Positions 47,554-55,008 of a DNA stretch of 64,000 nucleotides are shown here, one piece after another. Every line of letters starts with the position of its first letter. The first letter of the stretch is position 1. Origin of the DNA: Candidatus Ancaeobacter aquaticus (GTDB taxonomy: Bacteria; Auribacterota; Ancaeobacteria; Ancaeobacterales; Ancaeobacteraceae); assembly GCA_030765405.1 (NCBI GenBank), contig JAVCCP010000067.1, positions 24,001 through 88,000 of the forward strand, read 5' to 3'. Below the pieces are notes generated by a model, which ran no database searches, had not been told where the DNA came from, and saw only the letters and a program-made list of their open reading frames with translations. Made by a program: the position numbers and the translations under genes.

Positions 47554-47556
47554 TTT

Positions 47557-47593
47557 AAAAAAGGGGGCTATCTCCCTTGTGCGCCTTTTTTTT
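47557..47593 (+). terminator. weak hairpin between the two large genes
   Basis: AAAAAAGG (47557-47564) can pair with CCTTTTTT (47584-47591), with GGG/CCC inside, and the right arm is part of an eight-T run. It lies in the 54-bp gap before the companion gene, immediately upstream of its ribosome site. It could set a lower level of the companion relative to the giant gene; it is too weak to be a confident full stop. Confidence 0.4.
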
Positions 47594-47607
47594 GCAAAGG
47601 GCAAAAA

Positions 47608-50600
47608 ATGAAAACAAATAATAATTTCCTCAAAATTGTATCGTTGTCTATATCAATCATATTTCTTATCACTAATACAGCTCTCACCGCGCCGAACTAT
47701 AGTCCTCAAAATGGAAAGCAAAAAAGATCACATCATTCGCTTGCACCGGAATCATTGTTTGTACAAGAAGAAGAGGTGCGTGTAGCGAGAGAGCACGCGA
47801 TTGCATGGCAAGAAGAGGGTATGCTTGCAATATTCAAAAATGTATTTAATGCCGTTAATATATTACTTGCTCAAGGTGTTGCTATTGAAAAAATCAATCA
47901 AGATCTTGGTGGAAAAATCGATCAAGGGATCAAGGCGCACAAACAAAAAACCGGAAGGGTGTTTAAACAGCATATTATTAAAGAAAGGATTAAAGCGGTA
48001 GTTGCTGAAGAAAATAAAAAAACACTTAAATATCTGCTTATTCCGTTTAAGTCTAATAATGAATATTACATCTATATTGTAAGAAATAAAGAGGCTGTTA
48101 TTACGCGAGAAACTAGTGATATTCTAGATAAACTTCAGCGTGTAAAGGTATCTGGGGCTCAGGAAGGATTTGACGTACAGGTGAGTAAAATACCGGTGCA
48201 AAACAAAGAATTAATGCGGGACATGCAAAACGAAATAGCGTTGATAAAGGTCGATCCTTCGTTTGTTGCTGAAATTAAAAAAAATAAAGTATCGATCTCA
48301 AAAAAATCTCTGCTGCCGGCAGTGTTTCTTTTGATGTTTATGTTTGTTCTGCAATCATGCTGTAGCGATAACGAGCAAATGAGCAAACCTCCCCAGGTTT
48401 TAGCAAAAAGACCTCCAGCTGTTACTGTTGTTAAAGCTTATGAAAAAAGAGACGCGGTAAAGACAGATTTAACTGATGAAACAAATAAAAGATCTGTTTT
48501 TATAGATACAATAATTATACCAAGTGAAGCCAAGTTTTTTAATGATGTACGTCTCAAAGGTAATATGAGCTGTGATAATGTGCAGGTGCTGATAGAGGAT
48601 GAAGAAAATCAACCTGACCTTAAGTGCCTCGACATGTCTTTAGGGGCAGTGGCTAAATATACGGCTAACAGCAAAGAATCGGTTCATATAGGATATCTTC
48701 TGGGTGTTATTACTCAGAAACCTGAATTTAAGAATATTCATCTTAATGCTGATAAAGATGAGATGATTGAACTCAAAAAGCGTAATTTAAAGCCGACAAA
48801 TCAAAATATTGCCTCTTTGAGACTGCTTGATAAACTAAAAACACATAAACGTTTCGGCAAACTTATGCCATGGGTGAGCATTACCGATGACGGGACTCTT
48901 ACCGCTACAACAGATTTTATTCCTGCTTTAGATAATGGTCAAACAAGCTGGTCTTTAATAGCTGTTTTGGGCGTTTTAGAGGGCAGTGAGGACGCCCTGT
49001 CAAGAGAGATAGCGTGTTTGGCAAAAGAGGTACTCGGGGTTCATAATTATGCTCCGTTTTACGATTATCGGTCAGGTCTCATGTTTGCTGAGGTGAATAG
49101 TGATTTAAGCAAAAGAGGCGGGTATAAACTCAGTGATATGTATGAAGGGACAATGGCAGTATTATATGGGATATTGCACGGGCAGGTTCCTGAAACAGCT
49201 TGGGATAATCTTATTATTGATACAGTTGAATACACAACACAAGGCGGTGAGGTAATAGATGTATTACAGGGGTTTAGAGGGTCATTTCACGAATTGTGGG
49301 CTTTAGGATGGCTTCCTTATATGGACAGTTCACTTAATGTGCTTTTTAAAAATTTTCTCTATGCTCAGCTTGATCATGCGCGTAAACACGGGCTCCCCGG
49401 TATTGGTGCTACCTGCTATACTAATAAAGGATATCAGCAAATAGGCCCGTTTGCATTGGCTTCACACAGGGGTAAGCGGCAGGATGTTTCGACTGCGTAT
49501 GCTACCGCTATGACAGTTTTGGTTGATCGCCAGGCGGGTGAAAAATGGTTTATTAATCTCTATAAATATCCTGGAATGGCAGGTAATTACGGAATAATTG
49601 AATCTGTCGCGCCTGATGGATATGGAAATATTTTTACTACCGATAGTAAAGGGCTTATCCTTTTATCTTTATCGGGAGGGCTGAACAAAGAAGTGACGGC
49701 CTATCTAAAAACACATAAGGTGCCGGGAACAGATATTTCAATGCATGAAAAACTTATGGAGCTTTTTGAAAGAAAATATCTTCAGCTTATGAAAAAAAGA
49801 AACGAGGCACCTATAAGAACGTTTTCTTCTCCGTACCCACTGCCGGCAAAAAAACAAATACAGTTAGCGGTAAAAGAAGAATCATCAGGCCCCGCGCAAT
49901 TTGAAATTATTTCTGTATTGCAGAGCGAACATCATCATGGCCTGTATGTTGATGAAAATTGGATACATCCCGCGGGGGGGATTTCGATAAAATATAATAT
50001 ACCCCGTGATGCCGCTGATAAATATGCGTGGAAAGGAACGTTTATCTCTCCGGTAAATATTGCTGATAACCGCTACTTGAGTGTGACAATGCCTTCCGAC
50101 ACCCCGCGCTATATATTTAATATTGAGCTTAAAAACAGTTTAAGAAGCTTTATTCTTGCGCATGCTGTTATTGATACCGTTACTAAAGAAGATGTTATTT
50201 ATTCGAAAGATGGGAAAAAGAAAACCATAGTTGTTCGTATTTATCCGATAAAAAAATCTAAACAGTATGATTGTGATTATTTCGCAATTAGCATTGATGA
50301 TCCTAAGTATAAAAATGTTCCGTTTCGAGGCGAATTTGAGATTAGTAAAATAGAAATATCTAAAAATAGTCCCTTAACCGGAATGAAACCGGTGAAGCCG
50401 CTTGATAAAATCATAAAACTGCCCGGCACGGATAATGTTTTTCCGTATATTACCTGGCCTCATGGCGGTCTTCTTATTAAAAAGTTTGGTAGTAAGAGAA
50501 CGGTTTCTTTTAAGGGGAGAGGATGGAAAGGGGGATATGTTGCCCCTCCACGAAATGTCGGATCGAAATATGCCGGGGGGCATGTGAATATTATTGTCCG

Positions 50601-52596
50601 TAATCTCCATTATCTGCCTTCACACTTTTTGCTCGAAATGAAAAATGAAAAAATAAATCTTTTGAAAGGCGGTAAGTATAAAGTGAATGTGCCTGCGGGT
50701 GGGGATTGGCAGGTTGTACAGGTGCCGTTACCGGACAATCCTGATATGCTGCTTAATTATATAGCTATAGCAGATGTATATGGATCTGTTGAAATTGGAG
50801 GTATCACTTTTGATTCTTTTCCCGCAGGTAGTACATATGCGCTTAAAGTTAGTGATATTTCTCCGGTAGAAGAAAAAATACCGGTTAAAGCCTTTAAGGA
50901 AACGATGAATATATTTTCCAGTGTGCCTTCAACGTTTAGCGATATTCCTGATTCGCGTGGAGCAGTTAACGTAAAACTGTCTAAAGATGGAACCGCTGAG
51001 ATTGACTATGATTTTAAAAACAATGACAGGTGGCTGGGTATTTCATATAACGTACCTGATAACATCACTAAAAAATACAAAACCCTGCGTGTTGAGCATA
51101 GCGGTGATGCGGTACAATTTGAATTTAAGATTAACGATAAGACACATATTATTACAACTGCACGCGGCGGTACAGATTTTACCATAACTGATTACGCGCG
51201 GCAGATTGTAGTCGCTTTAACACCTCAGGGCGCGGAAAAGAAATCCGGTAAGCTAAATATTAAGGTGAGCATGGTGGATAAGAGGGGAAAAGACCTGGCG
51301 TTTCCAGGAATAATTGCTCGGCATGAAGATACCAACCGAATACTAAAAACGCATCTTAATAATGAAGGTGCAATTAGCGTAAAGATAAATTTTAAGGCCG
51401 ATACTATTGATTACGATACAGTTAAAGTAGTGGATGACAAATTAGTTGAGGGTAGCGAGGTTGAATTTGCTCTAACACCTGATTTCAAGACAAAGATGCG
51501 GGCGGCAGTAAAGTTAATAAAAGATAATAAGGTTAAAACAGCTCTTCCCGAAGGTGTGACAATTGATCAGCTGAAAGAAGCAATAGCTAAAAAAGGAATA
51601 TTTTTCTATAACGATGTAACACTAGGTAACGATGTGTTTGCGCATACCGGTATGCAGATAAACATGCCGATTGGTATGTTAATGAATGCAAGCACCGAAG
51701 ACGCTGCAAAGCTTCTTCTTGAAGAAGCAAAACATGTCGTTATAGATGATCCTGAACATAAGATAATAAAACATGATGAGGGATTAAGGCAGAGATTGTT
51801 GGCTGTAGCGTTAACAGAAGGTAAACGTGCTAATGCTATCGCTAAAGAAATGGCTGATACAGCGCAGGTTAAAGCTTACAATACGTTAGCGAATAGCGCG
51901 ATAGCGAAAGACGCGGCAGAAAAAGAAAAAATGACAGTGATATATCTTGCTGTTGATCCTGACTTTATGATTAATCTTGATAGGGAAATGAAAAAACGTA
52001 AAGGAAAGAAAAACTTCAAGATAGTACCGGTATATAAAGAAAGCTTTATGAGAGCGTTTGAATACTTAAATAAGGTGTCTGAAGAGTATAAAGAAGCTCT
52101 TTTACCTGCGGTAGATGTAGCTGTTTTTAATGCGGACTATCGTACAGATAAAGAGACCTTAGAAGACGCGCTTATTAACTACGCGGGAATAGAATTAGAC
52201 GCAAAAATAAAGGCGCAGGACATAGGGCTTATCAATTCAGGGAACGAGAAATATAGAATACCGATAGAGAAGACAGAAAAGATACTGGGAATGGTACCAA
52301 AACAGCTTGGAAAAGATGAAATATACAACGTGGGCTCGTTACTTGATGTCATGGAAATAGGTATTATGGCACGGCGTCTAGCAGGAGCAAACTTTGATAC
52401 ACTCACGTTTGCTGAACTTGCTGATTACCTTGAAGCAGACATGAAAGGACAGTTCCTTGCAGCGTTAAAAGAACTTAATATTGCACAGACGGAGAATGTA
52501 GCTAAGACTGTTATGGCACCTGTACCAATAAAAGGCGCCTCTGAAATGCTGCGTACAAATGTAAATTCACTGAGAGCAATAATGATAGCGGCATAG
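47608..52596 (+). CDS. large secreted protein with glycoamylase-like domain, companion of the giant protein
   Basis: A 1,662-residue protein 54 bp downstream of the giant gene; AAGGG lies six bases before ATG 47608. Residues 1-28 form a signal peptide (cleavage after TALTA). Residues 30-235 are an unassigned helical head. At about 236-251, LLPAVFLLMFMFVLQSC is a hydrophobic segment ending in a lipobox-like LQSC (Cys251). Residues about 421-727 are the glycoamylase-like barrel: DNGQTSWSLIAVLGVLEG, YKLSDMYEGTMAVLYGILHG, GFRGSFHELWALGWLP, ASHRGKRQDVSTAYATAM. From about 770 to 1230 three strand-rich sandwich modules resemble carbohydrate-binding domains. The C-terminal 300 residues are helical and unassigned. 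It is probably exported and acts on glucan or another polysaccharide, with the giant protein as partner. The operon ends at the terminator just downstream. Confidence 0.85.
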   Translation: MKTNNNFLKIVSLSISIIFLITNTALTAPNYSPQNGKQKRSHHSLAPESLFVQEEEVRVAREHAIAWQEEGMLAIFKNVFNAVNILLAQGVAIEKINQDLGGKIDQGIKAHKQKTGRVFKQHIIKERIKAVVAEENKKTLKYLLIPFKSNNEYYIYIVRNKEAVITRETSDILDKLQRVKVSGAQEGFDVQVSKIPVQNKELMRDMQNEIALIKVDPSFVAEIKKNKVSISKKSLLPAVFLLMFMFVLQSCCSDNEQMSKPPQVLAKRPPAVTVVKAYEKRDAVKTDLTDETNKRSVFIDTIIIPSEAKFFNDVRLKGNMSCDNVQVLIEDEENQPDLKCLDMSLGAVAKYTANSKESVHIGYLLGVITQKPEFKNIHLNADKDEMIELKKRNLKPTNQNIASLRLLDKLKTHKRFGKLMPWVSITDDGTLTATTDFIPALDNGQTSWSLIAVLGVLEGSEDALSREIACLAKEVLGVHNYAPFYDYRSGLMFAEVNSDLSKRGGYKLSDMYEGTMAVLYGILHGQVPETAWDNLIIDTVEYTTQGGEVIDVLQGFRGSFHELWALGWLPYMDSSLNVLFKNFLYAQLDHARKHGLPGIGATCYTNKGYQQIGPFALASHRGKRQDVSTAYATAMTVLVDRQAGEKWFINLYKYPGMAGNYGIIESVAPDGYGNIFTTDSKGLILLSLSGGLNKEVTAYLKTHKVPGTDISMHEKLMELFERKYLQLMKKRNEAPIRTFSSPYPLPAKKQIQLAVKEESSGPAQFEIISVLQSEHHHGLYVDENWIHPAGGISIKYNIPRDAADKYAWKGTFISPVNIADNRYLSVTMPSDTPRYIFNIELKNSLRSFILAHAVIDTVTKEDVIYSKDGKKKTIVVRIYPIKKSKQYDCDYFAISIDDPKYKNVPFRGEFEISKIEISKNSPLTGMKPVKPLDKIIKLPGTDNVFPYITWPHGGLLIKKFGSKRTVSFKGRGWKGGYVAPPRNVGSKYAGGHVNIIVRNLHYLPSHFLLEMKNEKINLLKGGKYKVNVPAGGDWQVVQVPLPDNPDMLLNYIAIADVYGSVEIGGITFDSFPAGSTYALKVSDISPVEEKIPVKAFKETMNIFSSVPSTFSDIPDSRGAVNVKLSKDGTAEIDYDFKNNDRWLGISYNVPDNITKKYKTLRVEHSGDAVQFEFKINDKTHIITTARGGTDFTITDYARQIVVALTPQGAEKKSGKLNIKVSMVDKRGKDLAFPGIIARHEDTNRILKTHLNNEGAISVKINFKADTIDYDTVKVVDDKLVEGSEVEFALTPDFKTKMRAAVKLIKDNKVKTALPEGVTIDQLKEAIAKKGIFFYNDVTLGNDVFAHTGMQINMPIGMLMNASTEDAAKLLLEEAKHVVIDDPEHKIIKHDEGLRQRLLAVALTEGKRANAIAKEMADTAQVKAYNTLANSAIAKDAAEKEKMTVIYLAVDPDFMINLDREMKKRKGKKNFKIVPVYKESFMRAFEYLNKVSEEYKEALLPAVDVAVFNADYRTDKETLEDALINYAGIELDAKIKAQDIGLINSGNEKYRIPIEKTEKILGMVPKQLGKDEIYNVGSLLDVMEIGIMARRLAGANFDTLTFAELADYLEADMKGQFLAALKELNIAQTENVAKTVMAPVPIKGASEMLRTNVNSLRAIMIAA
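48870..49790 (+). other. glycoamylase-like barrel of the companion protein
   Basis: Residues about 421-727, with paired helices and the conserved order D-N-G near the start, Y-E-G in the middle, G-S-F-H-E-L-W, and a closing G-I-I-E-S-V. It is more compact and better preserved than the equivalent domain in the giant protein. The HELW and YEG acidic residues are the likeliest catalytic candidates. This is inference from the fold family. Confidence 0.5.
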
Positions 52597-52598
52597 TT

Positions 52599-52633
52599 TC
52601 GTAGCTCGTGGTTCGTATCTCGTATCTCGATAA
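52599..52633. repeat. heptamer array, 5 units (TCGTATC type)
   Basis: TCGTAGC, TCGTGGT, TCGTATC, TCGTATC and TCGATAA in strict 7-bp register, 35 bp, starting two bases after the stop of the companion gene and running into the terminator stem. Confidence 0.92.
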
Positions 52634-52672
52634 AAGGCGTCCCCCGATATATCGGGGGGACGCTTTTCTTTT
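52632..52672 (+). terminator. strong rho-independent terminator of the giant-gene operon
   Basis: AAAAGGCGTCCCCCGAT pairs with ATCGGGGGGACGCTTTT (one-base bulge in the G run) around a two-base loop, followed by a T-rich tail. The A-rich left arm also allows termination from the other strand. Confidence 0.93.
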
Positions 52673-52693
52673 ATTCTAATTACAGATCATAGG

Positions 52694-52761
52694 GCCTTGT
52701 AATTATCATTTTTTATGCAAGGCTTCCGCCACAAAGCAACAGCGGATCATGGAAAAGCCTT
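52694..52761 (+). other. intergenic region with mutually exclusive hairpins
   Basis: CAAGGC at 52718-52723 can pair with GCCTTG at 52694-52699, or the overlapping AAGGCTT (52719-52725) can pair with AAGCCTT (52755-52761) enclosing a CCGC/GCGG stem (52726-52729 with 52742-52745). A T-rich stretch follows at 52792-52804. The alternative folds recall an attenuator or riboswitch but match no class I recognise. The rest of the 320-bp gap up to 52919 contains only the array, the terminator and a -10 box. Confidence 0.3.
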
Positions 52762-52889
52762 ACCCTACAGCAAGTTAAGATGTCTTTCTCTCTCCCTTTT
52801 TTTTGCAAAATTTTATATATAGTGTGCAATGCTAAAAGATAGGAATTATTCTTTATATGTCATCCTTTATATGTCATTGACAAAGATGA

Positions 52890-52898
52890 TGTTATAAT
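52890..52898 (+). promoter_or_regulatory. extended -10 promoter for the M50 protease gene
   Basis: TG (52890-52891), one base, then TATAAT (52893-52898) is a perfect extended -10 element. The nearby TTGACA at 52877 is only 10 bp away and cannot be its -35. The start of transcription would be about 15 nt before the ATG, giving a very short leader without a ribosome site. Confidence 0.55.
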
Positions 52899-52919
52899 GT
52901 TAAATATCTGTGGTATAAA

Positions 52920-53552
52920 ATGGATTCTTCAATATATATAATTATTGCGACAATATTACTTTTTTTATTTGCGATCACTATACATGAGTTTTCTCATGGG
53001 TGGATTGCGTATAAATGCGGTGACAATACTGCTATGAGTATGGGGAGGCTAACACTTAACCCGCTTTCACATATTGATATTTTTGGTACGGTGATTTTAC
53101 CGCTTTTACTTCTGTTTTCCGGGTTGCCGCCATTTGGGTATGCAAAACCGGTACCGGTAAATTTTGGTAATTTGGGTAATCCAAAAAGAGATATGATATG
53201 GGTTGCGATTGCCGGTCCCGCATCGAATATTGTGGCTGCAGTTGCGATAGCTCTTATCCTAAAGGTTCTGCATATATCGTTTTCAAGTGTTGCAGGCAAA
53301 GTGCTTTTTTACGGGATGGTCATAAATTTGTATTTGGCGATATTTAATCTTTTTCCTATACCGCCTTTGGATGGCTCGAGAGTTGTTACCGGACTATTAC
53401 CGTATCGGTATGCAGTGCCCTATAATAAGATCGAACCCTTCGGGTTTTTAATAATTTTAGGACTGTTTTATTTTGGCATTCTTCAGCGTATACTGACTCC
53501 TATTGTTATACTGTTTTTGAAGTTTATGGGTTTTGGTAACGTAATGCATTGA
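52920..53552 (+). CDS. site-2 protease family (M50) membrane metalloprotease
   Basis: A 210-residue integral membrane protein. The zinc site His22-Glu-Phe-Ser-His26 lies in the first membrane helix, and the third ligand Asp151 lies in NLFPIPPLDGSRV, the standard LDG motif of M50B. About five or six hydrophobic segments. No PDZ domain, so it belongs to the short, PDZ-less branch common next to scpA in many bacteria. Members cleave transmembrane substrates within the inner membrane; the substrate is unknown. It has its own extended -10 promoter and is followed by scpA after a heptamer array. Confidence 0.88.
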   Translation: MDSSIYIIIATILLFLFAITIHEFSHGWIAYKCGDNTAMSMGRLTLNPLSHIDIFGTVILPLLLLFSGLPPFGYAKPVPVNFGNLGNPKRDMIWVAIAGPASNIVAAVAIALILKVLHISFSSVAGKVLFYGMVINLYLAIFNLFPIPPLDGSRVVTGLLPYRYAVPYNKIEPFGFLIILGLFYFGILQRILTPIVILFLKFMGFGNVMH

Positions 53553-53553
53553 T

Positions 53554-53588
53554 GAGGAAAGTAAAAAAGCAAAAGTAAAGAGGTAAAA
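53554..53588. repeat. heptamer array, 5 units (GTAAAAA type)
   Basis: GAGGAAA, GTAAAAA, AGCAAAA, GTAAAGA and GGTAAAA, 35 bp, starting two bases after the M50 stop. Units 4-5 supply the AAAGAGG that serves as the scpA ribosome site. Confidence 0.75.
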
Positions 53589-53594
53589 ATTCGG

Positions 53595-54338
53595 ATGAAT
53601 ACAGAAAACACCGGGTCATACAAAGTGGATTTAGAGGTTTTTGAAGGACCGCTTGATCTCTTGTTGTATCTGATCAAAAAAGATGAAATAGATATATATG
53701 ATATTCCCATAGAGAAGATCACTGATCAATATCTCGAGTATATGGAATTATTAAAAATGCTCGATATAGATATTGCCGGCGAGTTTCTTGTTATGGCCGC
53801 AACACTAATGTATATAAAAAGCCGCACGCTTTTACCGGTTGAAGATCAGCTGCCGCTTGAAGAGGATGAAGAAGATCCGCGGTTTGAACTGGTAAAACAG
53901 CTTTTAGAGTATAAGAAATTTAAGGAATTTGCCGAGCAGTTACGGGATAAAGAGCATGAACAGGCAAATGTTTTTGCGCGCTCATTAGGAAAAGAGGTTG
54001 TTGTTGAAGAAGAAGGAGCGGAAAAACCACCACTTGATGTAAACATATTTGACTTGATAACGGCTTTTTCAGATGTGTTAAATAGGGCAGATGAGATCAG
54101 CCTTACAAAAATGTTTGATGATAAGTTCACGGTTGAAGATAAGCGTGCTCATCTTATTGATAGATTACAGTCTGAAAACAAGATAAAATTTAATGATTTA
54201 TTTACGAATCTTACTACACGACCGGAAATTATTGTGACATTTTTAGCGCTACTCGAATTAATACGGTTAAAACAGGCACGGGCAATACAGGATGAAGCTT
54301 TTGGGGAATTAGTTATTGCAAGAGTTGAACAAGAATAA
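53595..54338 (+). CDS. scpA: segregation and condensation protein A
   Basis: A 247-residue kleisin subunit of the SMC-ScpAB condensin. The N-terminal block YKVDLEVFEGPLDLLLYLI is the ScpA signature, followed by DIYDIPIEKITDQYLEYM and AATLMYIKSRTLLP. The C-terminal LLELIRLKQARA is the winged-helix region that binds the SMC head. It works in the nucleoid with Smc and ScpB. scpB follows 14 bp downstream, the usual gene order. AAAGAGG lies 11 bases before the ATG. Confidence 0.95.
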   Translation: MNTENTGSYKVDLEVFEGPLDLLLYLIKKDEIDIYDIPIEKITDQYLEYMELLKMLDIDIAGEFLVMAATLMYIKSRTLLPVEDQLPLEEDEEDPRFELVKQLLEYKKFKEFAEQLRDKEHEQANVFARSLGKEVVVEEEGAEKPPLDVNIFDLITAFSDVLNRADEISLTKMFDDKFTVEDKRAHLIDRLQSENKIKFNDLFTNLTTRPEIIVTFLALLELIRLKQARAIQDEAFGELVIARVEQE

Positions 54339-54352
54339 ATATAGAGGACATT

Positions 54353-54937
54353 ATGAGCGAACATACATTAAAGTCAATTGTTGAAGCATTGCTATTCGTT
54401 ACAGACAGACCATTAACATTAAAGGAGATCAGAGATATTGTGCAGGATACTGCTAATGTAGATTCCGGAGATATTCGGGCGGTTATTGATGAATTGTCTA
54501 AAGAATATCGTGAATCGAAAAGAAGCTATCAAATTATTGAAATAGCAAACGCGTTCCAGTTTCGCACATTGCCTGAATTTGCGCCATGGCTGTCAAAATT
54601 GTTCCGTCAGGAAAGCAAAAGCAAGCTCAGTCAGCCTGCTCTTGAAACATTGGCAATTATATCGTATAAACAGCCGATTACCCGTATTGAAATCGAATCG
54701 ATTAGAGGGGTCAATATAGACGGTATTATGAAAACGTTGCTTGAAAAAGATCTTATTAAAATTGTAGGGAAAAAAGATGTTCCCGGACATCCATTCTTGT
54801 TTGGTACGACAAAGACGTTTCTTTCTCATTTCGGTTTGAAAGATCTCGATGAGTTGCCGCAAATGAGCGAATTTAAAGAAATGATCAAGGCTGAAAAGGA
54901 ACAAGTTGTTGATGATGTAAAGGGATGGGCGAAATAA
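54353..54937 (+). CDS. scpB: segregation and condensation protein B
   Basis: A 194-residue tandem winged-helix protein that dimerises and binds ScpA. LKSIVEALLFVTDRPLTLKEI is the conserved N-terminus and LSQPALETLAIISYKQPITRIEIESIRGVN is the family signature, followed by LLEKDLIKIVGKKDVPGHPFLFGTT. GAGGA precedes ATG 54353. It is co-transcribed with scpA. Confidence 0.96.
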   Translation: MSEHTLKSIVEALLFVTDRPLTLKEIRDIVQDTANVDSGDIRAVIDELSKEYRESKRSYQIIEIANAFQFRTLPEFAPWLSKLFRQESKSKLSQPALETLAIISYKQPITRIEIESIRGVNIDGIMKTLLEKDLIKIVGKKDVPGHPFLFGTTKTFLSHFGLKDLDELPQMSEFKEMIKAEKEQVVDDVKGWAK

Positions 54938-54942
54938 ATAAA

Positions 54943-54998
54943 AGTAAAAAGTAAAAAGGCAAAAGTTAAAAATCCAAAATTAAAGACAAAAAGTATAA
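54943..54998. repeat. heptamer array, 8 units (AGTAAAA type)
   Basis: AGTAAAA twice, then AGGCAAA, AGTTAAA, AATCCAA, AATTAAA, GACAAAA and AGTATAA in continuous 7-bp register. It fills most of the scpB-pheA gap and ends just before the pheA ribosome site. The motif is close to the array upstream of scpA. Confidence 0.88.
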
Positions 54999-55008
54999 TG
55001 AGGGAAAT

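Noticed and set aside
6028-47553. The giant gene as a polyketide or peptide synthetase, or an RTX/cadherin adhesin
   Set aside because: No adenylation, ketosynthase or carrier motifs, no Gly/Asp nonapeptides and no beta-sandwich repeat series were seen; the sequence is mostly unique helices.
52877-52898. TTGACA plus TATAAT as a standard sigma70 promoter before the M50 gene
   Set aside because: The spacer is only 10 bp. The extended -10 element alone is the better explanation.
54994-54999. TATAAT before pheA as a promoter
   Set aside because: It arises from an AGTATAA unit of the heptamer array, lies only a few bases before the ribosome site, and has no -35 box.
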